Of a DNA stretch of 64,000 nt, positions 9,996 to 22,692 are shown piece after piece. The DNA is taken from assembly GCA_963693085.1 (NCBI GenBank), contig OY856409.1, positions 526,217,303-526,281,302 of the forward strand, in the 5' to 3' direction. The stretch is from Alisma plantago-aquatica (Eukaryota; Streptophyta; Magnoliopsida; Alismatales; Alismataceae). A program made the translations under genes and the position numbers. How positions within the stretch are numbered: the stretch's first letter is position 1; each line of letters begins with the position of its first letter. The notes under the pieces are model-generated. The model searched no databases. It was given only the letters and a program-made list of their open reading frames with translations, and had not been told where the DNA came from.

Positions 9996-12900
9996 TTGAC
10001 AAATGCAATTTTTTCTTGTAGAATGGCAAAAGAATCATCTTTTAAAATGGGCAAATTAATTGAGAACAAATTACATAACTGGTTGAGGACTGTGAGAAGT
10101 GTTATGCACAATCCAGATATACCAGGAGCCTTTGAATCCACTCTATGTACACTTAATGCGTTGGTGAAGAGGAAAGAAAGTTCATTGATAGAGATCAATG
10201 GAACGAAAGGTAAGGGAGAGAAGGGTTCTCTCGCCAAACCAATTTCTTTTACATGGAGAGGATGGAAGGAACAATGGAAGAAGAAGTCAGAGATAGAGAT
10301 CTCTACTTCTGGTGTATACATGGTAGAGATTAACTTTACTACTTCTTCATCATGGGTACTTGATACCGGATGCGGATCTCACATTTGTTCGAATGTGAAG
10401 GATCTTAAGAGAAGTAGGCCTTTGGGGAAAGGAGAGGTTGAACTACATGTTGCCAATGGCGCAAGAGTTACCTCCAGTGCCGTAGGAACCTATGAGTTAA
10501 CTCTACCAAGTGGGCTAATAATAGAGTTGAAGAACTTCTATTATGTACCTGCCATAAATAGGAATATCATTTCCGTCTCTTGTTTGGGCAAGGATGGATT
10601 TGAATTTCTTATTAAGAATGGAAAATGTTCCATTTCTAAAGATGGGATCTTTTATGGCAGTGCCCCAATGTCTTATGGTCTATACTTGATAGATTTAGAG
10701 AAAAGTGTATACAACGTAAACACCAAAAAGCAAAAACTCAACGACTCAAACAAAACATATATTTGGCATTGTCGTCTAGGGCACATAAATGAGAAGCGCA
10801 TTTCTAGACTCCATAAAGATGGTTATCTAGACTCTTTTGATTATGAATCAATAGAGACATGTGAATATTGTTTGTTGGGCAAGATGACCAAGACTCCCTT
10901 TTCAGGTAAAGGTGAGAGAGCTAGTGATCTATTAGGACTCATACATACTGATGCATGTGGGCCTTTTAGAACTAATGCCAGAAATGGGTATCAGTACTTC
11001 ATTACCTTCACTGATGATTTCAGTAGGTATGGCTATGTGTACCTGATGAAGCATAAGTCAGAAACCCTTGAAAAGTTTAAGGATTTTATGAATGAAGTAC
11101 AAAAACAACTTGGTAAAAGTATTAAGGCACTTCGATCCAATCGAGGTGGGGAATACTTAAACCAGGAGTTTGAGGACCTTCTGCAAGCCCGTGGTATTGT
11201 ATCACAATGGACTCCGCCTGGAACACCACAACATAATGGTGTGTCTGCAAGAAGGAATCACACATTGTTGGATATGGTGCGATCAATGATGAGTTTTGAT
11301 GATCTTCTAATTTCCTTATGGGGTCATGCTCTTGAAACCGCCGCGTTTACACTTAACCGAGTACCATCTAAATCGGTTCAAAAGACACCATATGAGATAT
11401 GGTATGGGAAGCGTCCCATTTTGTCTTTTATGAAGATTTGGGGTTGTGAGGCTTACGTCAAGAAAATGTTTCCTGATAAGCTTGGATCCAAATCCGATAA
11501 ATGTTATTTTGTTGGATACCCCAAGGAAACGAGAGGATATTATCTATACCACCCTACTGTAACAAAATGTTTGTTTCCAGGGATGTTGTGTTCTTAGAAA
11601 AGGAATTTATTTCCAAAGGAAGCAGTGGGAGGAAAATAGATCTTGAAGAAGTTCAAGCCCAACAAGAAAACATCGAACTTGTAGATGTACAAGAGGAAAA
11701 TGGAGATTTACAAGGTGTTGTGGGATCTCATTCTCCTCTGGTAACACAAGGACCTCGTAGATCTAGTAGGACCCACCTTGAACCTGAGAGGTTTGGATAC
11801 CTTGTGACTCAGGAAGGTGGTGAGTTGATCATAGATGATGATCCAACTACCTATGTAGAGGCTATGGAGGGACCAGATTTTGAGAAATGGCTTGAATCCA
11901 TGAGATCCGAGATGGAATCCATGTACTCCAACAAAGTATGGACTTTGGTGGAACCACCTGAAGGGGTAAAACCCATAGGGTGCAAGTGGGTCTTCAAGAA
12001 GAAGATCGACATGGATGGCAATGTGCAAACTTATAAAGGCAGATTGGTTGCGAATGGATTTTGACAAGTTCAAGGTGTTGACTATGATGAAACCTTTTCT
12101 CCAGTTGCCATGATTAAGTCCATCAGGATCATGCTTGCTATTGCAGCTTATTATGACTATGAGATTTGGCAGATGGATGTTAAAACTGCATTCCTTAATG
12201 GGAATATAAATGAGGATGTGTACATGACACATCCGAAAGGTTTTGTAGATCCAAAGAATTCCAATAAAGTTTGTAAGCTGCAAAGGTCAATCTATGGATT
12301 GAAGCAAGCATCTCAGAGTTGGAATCTTCGATTTGATGAGGAAGTCAAAGTGTTTGGCTTTACTTAAAATGAAGATGAACCTTGTGTGTACAAGAAGGTT
12401 AGTGGGAGCTCGACCACATTCCTCATATTGTATGTGGATGACATACTTTTGATGGGGAATGATGTCTTAGCCTTAGAGAAGGTAAGGACTTGGCTTGGGA
12501 ATACTTTCTCAATGAAGGACTTAGGAGAAGCATCCTACATTCTAGGAATTAAGATCTATAGAGATAGATCTAGAAGGCTTCTCAGACTAAGTCAGAGAAC
12601 GTACATCGACAAAGTGTTGAAGTGGTTCAGCATGGAGAACTCAAAGAGAGGCAACATCCCCATGCTACATGGAGTCACCATCTCTAGAGCTCAATGTCCC
12701 CAATCTTGTGAAGAGAGGGAGCGTATGAATGGGATCCCATATGCATCAGCCATCAGATCCATCATGTACGCTATGTTGTGCACGCACAAATGTCTCGTAT
12801 GCTCTCAATATGATGAGCCAGTACCTGTCAGATCCCGGGGATGCTCACTGGACAGCCGTAAAGAACTACCTCAAGTACTTGCGAAGGACTAAGGATCAGT

Positions 12901-13412
12901 TTCTTGTTTACGGCGGCGAGGAAGAGCTGGTTATAAAGGGTTACACTGATGCAAGCTTCCAAACCTATAAAGATGATTACAGATCGTAGTCAGGATTTGT
13001 GTTTTGCCTTAATAATGGAGATGTAAGCTGGAAGAGTTCCAAGCAAGAAATAGTTGCCGATTCTACTACAGAGGCCGAGTATATTACTGCTTCACATGCA
13101 GCAAAGGAGGTTGTGTGGATCAGGAAGTTGATCTCTAAACTTGGTGTAGTTCCCAATAGTTGTGATGAAATTGAGCTTTATTGTGACAATAATGGAGCTA
13201 TTGCACAAGCTAAGGAACCCAGATCACATCAGCGGTCCAAGTACATACTGCAGTGCTTCCATCTCATACGAGAGATCATACAATGAGGAGATGTGAAGAT
13301 TTGCAAAGTACCAACTAAAGACAACATAGCTGATCCACTGACTAAGGCCCTTTTTCAGCAGAAGCATGATGGTCATTCTAGGTCACAAGGACTGAGGTTC
13401 CTTGGTGACTGA
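9996..13412 (+). pseudogene. pol: Copia gag-pol polyprotein (PR-IN-RT-RH), broken
   Basis: Domains run in copia order. A gag remnant starts near 10023. The protease has a WVLDTGCGSH site (about 10350-10385). The integrase has the H-H-C-C zinc finger (HCRLGH...CEYC) and a core, RT has YVDD at 12431-12442, and RNase H has KSSKQEIVADSTTEAEY. Defects: a frameshift near 11560, a stop at 12062-12064, a stop at 12365-12367, a frameshift near 12780, a stop at 12987-12989 and a stop at 13284-13286. In the integrase the second acidic residue reads N (LRSNRGGEY) and the third reads A (GVSARRN), where the family has D and E. The usual CCHC knuckle is missing. The final stop is at 13410-13412, just before the polypurine tract. 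Confidence 0.88.
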
Positions 13413-13420
13413 CTCTAAGT

Positions 13421-13433
13421 GCAAGTGGGAGTC
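13421..13433 (+). other. Polypurine tract of the nested copia
   Basis: GCAAGTGGGAGTC, directly upstream of the 3' LTR. This is the usual copia position and form. Confidence 0.7.
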
Positions 13434-15676
13434 TATTGGTATGTATGCCCATAGAGCAAGTCATATGATGATTGTAATGGGATACTTTGTAAATGATTTG
13501 AATAATAATAAAGGCAATTTCCAATCTATATATTTAAACTATTTCTGAGATGATGGTGTAACATGATAGATGTCTAAAGAATGATTTTACTCAATGATGT
13601 ATGCTTTTAGGTTAAGGACCTAAACAATGAGATCATGCGGATGTCAAGAGTATACATTCTTGTTTGGTCCCTAGTCAGTTGTTATTGTGGAAATAACCAT
13701 AGACATCAATAACACTAAAGACTAGATTGTGTGTTGGTTGATGACAGAATCTCATTAGTCATGATATAGTGATATCAAACCAAGCACATAGGTACTTGTT
13801 AGAGAACAAGGTACCGGACAGACCCACCGTGAGAGTGACACATGGAACCATGACTTGGTAGTCACAGTCAGCTCTCACAGTGATGGTGGTGAGTGTGATT
13901 CTTAGACTTGAAATCACTACACTCAACACATGTCGTTGGGTACACTTTGACATCATCAAATGCAGTCCTGAAACATGGGTTGTTATAAAGGTGATGATTG
14001 GGTGGCTTTGACACATGGGGCTTTTGAGGGGTGAGTGATAGATATGGGATTTGTCCCTCCTGACGGAGTTTGATGTCCTTGGCCACTTGATGAGTAGGAT
14101 TGAGAAAGGCATGTGCATGCACGTGTGAATCAATATGTGATATTTATGTCATACACATCTCACCCAGTCTACTCTGAGATCAAGGAAATGAATGAACATT
14201 GATAGGATGACTGTTCCATGCCTCAAGTTTATTCAGGATATCACTGACAAAGGAATTATACATTCACTGTAACACCATTCACGAATTGTAGGATTGAAAG
14301 TTGTTCTCCAACTTTCTATTTCACTTGGGTAGCACTGATGTGGGACTAGGCATTGCTCTTTGCTTGTGAATTCATAAGTGTTATGGACTTTCACTGCCAA
14401 CGTGAAATGGACCTGCAGGGTCACACACATAGGATTTAAACTGGAATAGGAGTTTGTCCACAAATAAGTTTAGAATGATTACTAAAGGAGTTTAGTAGTT
14501 CAATTAAACACTCAATCAATTGATAGCTCAGTATCATAGTGTTCAAGGTGTTGGACTGATTGATTAGAGTATCGGATTGATTGAAACTGTGATTGACTGA
14601 TTCTGCACAATCTACACTCCCAACCGATCGGCTCATGTGATGAACTGTTCAAATTAGCTTGGTGAACCGATCGGCGCAGGTTGTGAGTCGATCGGCTCAT
14701 GGACAAGATGAAATGATTGCTTCAAGTGTTGAAACGATCGGTTCAATTGTTGCAACCGAGCAAGTTGGGAAAGTAGGATTGGTGAGAAATTTCTTTTCGT
14801 TTCACTTGCCCAATTTGATTGGAACAAGGATTGGTATTTGATACCAATTAGAAACAAAAGATGGAAAGTCAATCGGGAACTAACCAGGACCACGAACCGA
14901 CCAGTTCAGAAGTGAACCAATCGGCTCATGGGTCCCAACCAATCGGTTGAGGTGTCAACCGGTCGGCTCAGATCCCCAACCAACCATTTCAGTTGTGAAA
15001 CGATCGGTTCAGGTTGCACAGTTGGTTGTTATTGAGGAAAATCTCGAATCCTTCTACTCCTGCTTTAGTCCCGCATTGCCCGGGATAGAGAACCTTATCC
15101 CATGACCCTCCTATATATATAGGGGTATTAAGGGATTCTCAAAGTAAAACCCAGTGCAACCAGTTGCTCTGTGAAGTTGTCGTTCTCTCTGGTTTTGGTA
15201 ACCGAGAGAGAGCCCGAGCAAGTGCTACCCGATAAGGGAGGCACAGCAAGGGAAGACAACTGCAAAAAGCGACTGGTGGCAGGAGAGTGTGTTGGCGACT
15301 AGTACGCTGACAGGAGGGTGCGACTCCTTCCGATTCCTTGTGGGACAAGGAGATCAAAGTTCCAAGAAGTCCATGTGGATGACTGTAGAGGTGGGAGACC
15401 TCTGTCGCTTGGAGGACAACTGTCAATCCCGACAGTCCCGGTGAGACCAGGAGTCTTCAGTCCTGGTGCGACCAGGAGCTGCACAGACACCGTCCAAGAC
15501 CGGCGGTGAAGACCGCGCAAGGCACGAGGTACTGTCGTCAAGAAAGCCTCGGGACAAGGTATGCATCTACAAACCATCTTTCCTATTATATAGACGTTGA
15601 CACGATTCCTTTTGTTCTGGGTTGTGGGAGAACATTTTTGTTTCCGCTACTTCTCTGCCTCCCCTAAAACCTAACA
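13434..15676 (+). repeat. 3' LTR of the nested copia element
   Basis: Starts TATTGGTATG (one change from TGTTGG in the 5' copy) and ends AAAACCTAACA. It carries the same motif array (about 14620-15015) and TATA box. Scattered substitutions separate it from the 5' LTR, so insertion is not very recent. Confidence 0.9.
15112..15121 (+). promoter_or_regulatory. TATA box in the 3' LTR
   Basis: TATATATATA just after CTCC, equivalent to 8080-8087 of the 5' LTR. It has grown by one TA step. Confidence 0.5.
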
Positions 15677-15817
15677 ATATGGGCTATTCACCATTTTCCA
15701 CATCTCAAGACTTGATCCTTAGATGTAGAATTGAAGCCTTCTTCTCCAATAGAGGAAATTTCTCCCATCAAAGATTGGAAGGCTGGTCGAGAATCTTCCT
15801 CCTAGGTAGTCACCCAT
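15677..15817 (-). pseudogene. gag: SIRE-like gag, N-terminal part
   Basis: The minus-strand ATG at 15817-15815 opens a frame beginning MGDYLGGRF, followed by FDGRNFLYWRRRLQFYI. This is the usual start of a copia gag (F-x-G-x-N-Y-x-x-W motif). An in-frame TAA follows YI. The frame then heads into the insertion point of the nested copia at 15677 and resumes at 6401. The ATG lies 38 bp downstream of the PBS. Confidence 0.7.
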
Positions 15818-15854
15818 CTTCTCCTACTTGTTGAAGTATGCTTGGAGAAGACCT

Positions 15855-15866
15855 GCTCTGATACCA
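15855..15866 (-). other. Primer-binding site of the SIRE-like element
   Basis: Reads TGGTATCAGAGC on the minus strand, two bases from the 5' LTR. It is complementary to the 3' end of plant initiator tRNA-Met. Confidence 0.9.
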
Positions 15867-16741
15867 ATTGTTAGATCCTAGATGGGTGATAAGATGCTCT
15901 AGAAGGGGGTGAATAGAGATGAAAGTATGTAAACAAAACTCATTAAACATTCATGATATATGACAAGATAAGGTTGCTAAATAGGTAATTTGAGTGCAAC
16001 TAACACATACATAGCAAGGGAGAGAAAGATTGAACATGCACCAATTAGACAAGCTATTGAGAGTGGTTCCACACTTCAAACTAGAAGTGTGTCAGTCCAC
16101 TTTCCTAGAGAGGTCAACCTCTAGGACTTCTAAACTATTGCACTCTTATATTCATTCATAAGACATACAATGCATGACCAAACAAAAGACTTACCTATCA
16201 ATTACAAAGAGTCTTCAACCTTACCAAGGACTTACCCACTTTGCAAGAGTCTTCGGCCTTCTCCAAGGACTTACCCACTCTTGCATAAGTCTTCAGCCTT
16301 TCAGGGATTACCCACTCTTCTTGGATCTTCAACTTTTGACTTCACCTTCACTCGGAGAATCTTTCACCAAGGACTTACCTACTTGAGCAAGGAGTCTTCT
16401 GCCTTCACCAAGGACTTACCCACTCTTGCTCCAAGTCTTCAGCCTTGATCTTCACCAAAGGATGCCTTCCCTTGTTCTTCTTCACCTCTCTTGGACAAGA
16501 GAGAGAACCTTCATCTTCATGATTGAAAAGATAGAAAGGGAGGTGGTGGAAGTGAGAGCCTCACAAGATATACATGTAGGACTGGCTCTCTTACAGATTT
16601 ACTACTCACTCTAATGGATGTAGCAAGTGATTAAGCTTAGAGGGAGAGAGAGGAGACTGTAGGAAGCACTCAACTATAGAATAGGAACCTCACATAGAGT
16701 TTGCAATGAATGCTCAACCTTAGAATGAAGCCCAAGGGGTC

Positions 16742-16751
16742 CTATTTATAG
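16742..16751 (-). promoter_or_regulatory. TATA box in the 5' LTR
   Basis: CTATAAATAG on the minus strand. Because this is the upstream LTR, it is the promoter that would start the genomic transcript of the element. Confidence 0.6.
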
Positions 16752-16885
16752 CTGGGGATGCCTCTTAGCCTTTGGGAACACTTGTGAACAAAAACTAGCC
16801 GTTTTGTGGCTTGCAACAAATCTATTTTCACTTGTTGCAACTCCACAACGGCTAGAAGAACTTTTCTGCACTTTTCTGTATAGTG

Positions 16886-17118
16886 CAATCGATCGAGTTT
16901 CTATATAGGTAACTCGACCGATAGAGTAAAAGACAAAGCCGATATTGAGACCATCGGTCGAGTTTGTCCTGAGGAAACTCGACGGACCAATGAAAATCGA
17001 TTTGGTCAGTTACTCCATCGGTCGAGTTCTGTGAAAATACAACTCGACCGATGCAATCTCCAGAAAGTTGATCAAGGATGATCGGTCGACTTTTCAGGCT
17101 GGGAAACTCGACCGATGA
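16886..17118. repeat. Palindromic motif array in the 5' LTR U3
   Basis: Four ATCGGTCGAGTT...AACTCGACCGAT pairs corresponding to 2155-2386. They sit 135-365 bp upstream of the TATA box on the element's strand. Confidence 0.75.
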
Positions 17119-17559
17119 AGTGCCTGTAATCAATTTTCAAAGTTGCATCTAAAGTGCTCTAATATTTGATTTAAGTGCTCCTGATATTTGTCTAAGCTTA
17201 ATTACAAGTCATACAATCATTACAAGTGATTTACAACATGATTCTAATGGATATACATCATATTACAAAAACGTGCACTTGTATTGAGTTTGACTTGTCT
17301 TTTCTCCAATTTGATATGCGCAAGTTAGGGCAATTGGAGTGTGTCTATACCTAATCTGAAAACACTCAAGTAGAGGCATTAGACACCAATATGTGGAATG
17401 GTTAGTCATCATCAAAACACGGGTTAAGTCAATTTAGACGAGAGTCAACATTGACCTAATTGACCTTGAGTCAACAATAACAAGGGGATCATGTTGTTAC
17501 ACCATCTTTCTGATTATAAGGCTCCACCACCTCTCACTAATTATTAAAACTTTGTGAAT

Positions 17560-19255
17560 GATTTTTTGTTGGTTGAATCGATCGAAGGAGGAGTTCACCT
17601 AGATCCTTTCAAGGTGGAAATGGAGGAACATATTTTTGAACAATATGAGGGATACATGAACTAGATGTTCAATAACGCCCCAAGGAAAACCAAAAATTCA
17701 GTGTTCCATGAGCCACTAATGATTGATGTTATGAATCTAGCAATGCAACCATTGCTACCATGGAAAATGAATAACATGGATATGGCATAGTGTTAGGGAT
17801 TTTACTCCATGACATCCATCTTCTGGAAGATATACTTGATTTTGATAAACTAGGGGGAAGATGTCATCTAAAACAACAACACATACTCTTTCACAAAGAA
17901 TGAGCTACAATAAACCTTTAGACATCAGATATCTATCAACAAAGTATTCTTCAAAGTCCTCTATGGAACCAAAATGGAAGAGTATATGTACATGGACAAA
18001 GTGGGGCTCATTTTTAACACAGCATCCAATCTTGTTGCTCATCTATATGTTGGAAATTATAAGGGTCCCTCGGCTGAGGAGCTACTAGATACTTTGAATA
18101 AAATAAGTAATATAAAGTTCATAACTCTCTCCTTCAAGGCCTTTAACCATTGACTTCTGACTATGGTATATCTCTCCACAAGACAGGTAAATCTCTACAA
18201 CTACACTTCCAAGGACATTCCTAGTGGAGGGATGTTCTTTAAAAAGGAAGAAATAAGGGAATTCGAGATGATCTCAACCCACCTTAAACACCTCATATAG
18301 GGGACGGATGGGTGGTACCACCAAACTAGATAGAGTTCCACATCAAGTGAAGTGGACCTTTACAATTGTCTAATTTATAGAACAAAATTTTCATAGTGCG
18401 TTGGATCATTGAAGTGTTGAACATGGAAATTCCCCTCGAGCAAATAGCTAATTAGGAGTTTCATGGGATGAGAGGTAATTATGTCATGGAAATCATCCAT
18501 GATCGGTGATTTTTTTATGATGAACACATGGAAGACGTCCCAAGAAGAATGTACTCACTCATTCCCCTTCCTAAACAAACTCCATGGAGGGAACAACTAA
18601 AAAATTTACAAACAAAATCAGAGGCCCCTCCTTCCTCACAGTCAAAACTACCTACACCTCCTCCTATAGAATCAAACATCCAACCCCTCCCACCCATACT
18701 AGAAACAAAATCCAAACAGATGGCTACCAACACAAATGTTTAACACACTAAGGATCCCCTCTTAGAAGACCCTATTACACCTACAACTACTCATGAAGAT
18801 GTAGGAGCCACTTCCCCACTTAGAATGATATCATAGAACCACATGAAAAAGAGGAAATGACCATCAATGAACATGATGCTATCCACAATGAAGATGAAGC
18901 TACTTTAGAACTAGCATCTACAGATCTAATACAACCCACTTTTGATAACTTCGACAAAGATTCTTACTATAAATTATTGCTAGAAGACCTAAACTTCATC
19001 ATGCAAATTCTCAATCCCAGTGGTGTTGAAATAATTAAAATCTTTGAGAGAGATGATGTCCACATTCGAGGTGCATATCTTTGCAACTTTCTCACCATTG
19101 GAGGATATGTGACTGTAAACATCATGACCGCTTTCCAGTTACTTCTCGATGATGAGTTGGATGATGTATATAATGTCTTCTATGATATAGTTGGGGACAT
19201 CACTCTGAAGAAGGAATTCGAAGAACTTCATAGACTTTTTGAGTACCTAAAGTAA
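17560..19255 (+). pseudogene. Decayed coding remnant of unknown family
   Basis: Plus-strand reading gives protein-like stretches broken by many stops. Examples are ESIEGGVHLDPFKVEMEEHI near 17570, a FKKEEIREFEMISTHLKHLI block near 18240-18300, a proline-rich part at 18540-18740, and a 132-codon open frame at 18857-19255 that is acidic at its start. I do not recognise the family. Its position just upstream of a probable gypsy LTR suggests the 3' internal region of an old retroelement, but that is inference. No catalytic motif is visible. Confidence 0.35.
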
Positions 19256-20914
19256 AAAATTATATACCTAATATTTATACCCATCCTCCATATTGACCAC
19301 TGGACACTTCTATCGATACAAAGGCCAAAATGACAATCTTATACAACATTTCAAATACTATGTTCAGCATGAAAAGAACTACTTACCCCAAAATAGCTAA
19401 CAACATCATTGAATAGAAATTCACACATGTGGCTACACCTATCATTGAGCATATCAAGATAAACTCTATAGGACTTGAAGATGATAAGATGAAATTCAAA
19501 AAACCCTAGTTCTATCATAGCTGTCCTCAGCAACATCAAATAATATAGCGGAGTTTTACCAAGAAGAGGATTACTACCCCAACTTTGAGGAACTTATGCT
19601 TTGGATATCCTAACCTCAGATTGGGCTTTGACAAGTCTGAAGATTTAACTTGCCCATTTTCACACAACCTCACTCTTTGACACCCTGGGGGTAGGTTGTA
19701 TGATAAGTTTTTTTTGGAGGGGGTCTGAACAGGTGAGCTAGGTACAACTTTCCTAAAATATAAAAACTCTTAGTTCTACATTTTATGCATAACGTTTGTG
19801 AAATTTTTGATAAAATCATATTAGATATCCTTCTAGTTGTAAATATCTTAGTCATGTTAGCCTAAAAAGGAAAAAAAATTGATATATAAGCAAACTTTTG
19901 AGTCCAATTTTCTTGGATGTTATCATAACTCTCACCTTAGACCTTCTTGTCTTCAAGTATTTCTTAGTGTAATCATTTCAAGAGTGATGTTTTGGGCAAT
20001 TAGTTCACCTTCTAAAAATCTATTTGACCATGTCTTTGATCATTCTTATCTCAAGATACTGTAGGCAGCAAAAAAATGATGCTACCCCAAGAAAAAACCT
20101 ATGAAATAAGGAGGACTGCATCTGGTGCTCTGTCGATCGATCACCTAGCCTCTCAGTATTGGCTGAAAAGTTCAAACACTAGCAACATAAGAAAAAACTC
20201 CCCCTGCTAGTGCTAAATCCCAACTATGGGAAAAAAATAGGCTTGGAAGCCCACTTTCCCTGACTATTCTATCACCCAAGGCTTGTGAGCAACAATAACG
20301 CTGAGCACGAATAAAAACATGAGAGTTCTACTTTGCAAGATGCCAAAAGGCTTCACCAAGCCAGTGTATAGCTACACTCAAGAATGCAGATATGGCATGC
20401 ATGATAGTGGAGCCTGATAGCTAAACAAAAACCCACGTGTCTTTTGGCAATAATCTCACATAACCACCTAAAACTACATCAGGACTGTCAGTTGCATGAC
20501 ATAGTTTTTGTAATAGTACTTGTGGTTGAGGAAACCCTAGAAAGATAGGAAACACAAGAAATTTTGGCCCACCTCTACACCACTATCTAGGACAACCAAA
20601 AAAAAATTGGGTGTGGAAGCTACCTATGATAGTGTCTTGCACAAGTACAGTTTGGAAACAAGGTTGGGTGCAAATTGTGAAGGAGACTCTCCTCTTAAGA
20701 AGAGGATGCACTAGACAAAATAGGGCATGCAACTCTTGATCTAAGAGAATAAAACTAGGGGATATAGTAAGCTTACCAAGACACAAAATAGAGGCCTTCA
20801 TCTATGTATAGTTTAAGAACATGGCCAATAGTTGAAAAGCACTAAACAAACAATCTCCTTAACATTTTCTTGACGCCTTGATTTAACCTATTAGCTTGAG
20901 GAAAAGCTTGGTTT
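19256..20914. other. Unassigned stretch, no gene seen
   Basis: Low-complexity AT-rich sequence with scattered stops in all frames. There is nothing I can assign, apart from its likely membership in the retroelement internal region that ends at the LTR start near 20927. Confidence 0.3.
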
Positions 20915-21667
20915 GTTTGAGGGAGTTGATAACATCCAATTTTGTGGATATAACCTGCCTAATTCTACCCCTAATTTCATCCCATCATACAATTTTACTT
21001 TAACTTTCTCACATTTTTTTCATGTTTACAATTTGTGTTTTGATTGTTGATTAAGTAATCAATTTCATACATGCAATTTATCAAGTGATGGTTTAAATTG
21101 AGGATAGGACTCTCATCTATTTCCACAACTGATGGATACCCTCCATCCACCTTCAAAACCCCAGATGATCCATCGAGTTAAGAATCCACCAATCTGACCC
21201 CCCCATCAATTTTCAAGACCGATGGCCTCTAGGGAGTACCTAACTTCCCACCCATCAAAAGGCAATGGACATAACGCACATCAGTTCCCTCTATTGGAGG
21301 TTGGATATAGGTAGCCTTCCTATGGTTGGACTATGAGCCACTTACTGAAGACTCACTTCTTCTGAAGACTTGTGTACATGGCCTTCTGATGAAGACAACA
21401 GAAGACATCAACTCAAGATGTCCACCAGCCTTTCCTCCTAAAGGATCAACAAACTCACCTACTAATGGAATATTGGACAATGCCAACCGATGACCAAGAA
21501 GAATACATGACCCTACCAATCAATCACCTACACCTTAGCCAATTGATGGTTATGTTGTGTTCATCAATCATTAAGACCATTAAGTACAGGCCCTAAGACA
21601 CATGCTCAAGAAGCTAAAGGCAAAAGTATAGTACACTTAACTAGCACCTTGATCCTTGAACTTTGGT

Positions 21668-21677
21668 CTATAAATAG
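21668..21677 (+). promoter_or_regulatory. Possible LTR TATA box
   Basis: CTATAAATAG followed by CAGACCC, about 740 bp into the probable LTR. This is a normal position for a plant LTR promoter. There is no other support. Confidence 0.35.
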
Positions 21678-22139
21678 CAGACCCCCATCTACTATAATAG
21701 GGTCACTTCATGAAGGAGTTGTGCAATGTTCAATCGAAGCTAACTACTATTGTTGTGCTTTAGTGCCATCCAGCTCCATCTCCATCCATCGATTTGTGCA
21801 TCCTTAGGATGAGAGTCCAAGGGACAAAAAGCATCCATCTCACTAACTAATGCTTGAATCCTTCTTTGAGAGAAGGCTGAAGATGGAGCATCCACACTGC
21901 CATTTCTGAAGTCTGAGAAGAGAAGGTTTCCATTGAACCTAATTTGTTTGGGGTTTTTGTTGGCATATCTTTCCCTTTTTCTCTGAATCTGTTCACCCTC
22001 TTCCATCTCCATCTCATCGTCCATCTTCATGTCTTCTCTTACTTATAATTTAGACATGTCATTGACAGCCATGAGTGGCTAGTCATTTAACTTGGGTTGG
22101 GAGTAGCCATTAAGGCTTTCCCAACATGTAGATACTCAT

Positions 22140-22634
22140 TAGGGGTGGGCATTGGTAGATTTGGTTCAACTTAGCATGAAAAATACAAATCAAATTATAC
22201 ATATTGGTTTGTAAAATTTTCAAACTAAATTGAACCATTTACTAGTCCAAAACCAAAACAAACTAAAATATTGGTTTGGTTTAGTTTGGTTTCAAACTAT
22301 TATATGAGAAACTATAAAGATTTATATTAAGTTTTTTATGAAAAAAAATCAACAAGTAATCATCTTCTTAAGAAATGCATTCAACATAATAAAAAAACTT
22401 CAGGTTGAAAAAATATTGTTTAGAAATTGATAATGTAATAATGCATTTATAAAGTATAAGTACATATTGTTCAAAAATCTTTAAATAACTATGACTTATG
22501 TCACATAGTCTATAACATTGTAAGCCTTAGTCTCATTTATATATCATCTCTTTTACACATTATCATATACAAATTATTAGGTATAATTTTATTAGATATG
22601 TATTCTTCACAATCTTAGTATATCTTTCAATGAC

Positions 22635-22692
<58 letters not shown>

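Larger units (their letters stand above)
6402..15676 (+). mobile_element. Ty1/copia retrotransposon nested in the SIRE-like gag
   Basis: LTRs of 2240 and 2243 bp (6402-8641, 13434-15676) flank one gag-pol region on the plus strand. The 5' LTR is followed by a diverged PBS (TGGTATTAGC) and the 3' LTR is preceded by a GCAAGTGGGAGTC polypurine tract. Flanking bases GTATG (6397-6401) and ATATG (15677-15681) are a 5-bp target duplication with one mismatch. The polyprotein has stops, frameshifts and catalytic substitutions, so the copy is dead. Confidence 0.9.
1138..17476 (-). mobile_element. SIRE/Maximus-like Ty1/copia element lacking pol, with a nested copia element
   Basis: Two LTRs of about 1606 and 1608 bp (1138-2743, 15869-17476) are bounded by TG...CA. 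Reading on the minus strand, the order is 5' LTR, a TGGTATCAGAGC primer-binding site (15855-15866), gag, a long non-coding stretch, the polypurine tract AAAAAGGGGGAGAA (2744-2757) and the 3' LTR. The flanks AAAAC (1133-1137) and ATAAC (17477-17481) form a 5-bp target duplication with one mismatch. The gag has a UBN2-type region, two CCHC knuckles and a long serine-rich and coiled-coil tail, as in SIRE-type elements. Protease, integrase, RT and RNase H are absent, so this is a gag-only, non-autonomous derivative. A second copia (6402-15676) is inserted in gag. Confidence 0.85.
15869..17476 (-). repeat. 5' LTR of the SIRE-like element
   Basis: Collinear with 1138-2743. Here the palindromic stems are closer to perfect (AACTCGACCGAT), so this copy may better keep the ancestral motifs. 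Confidence 0.9.
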
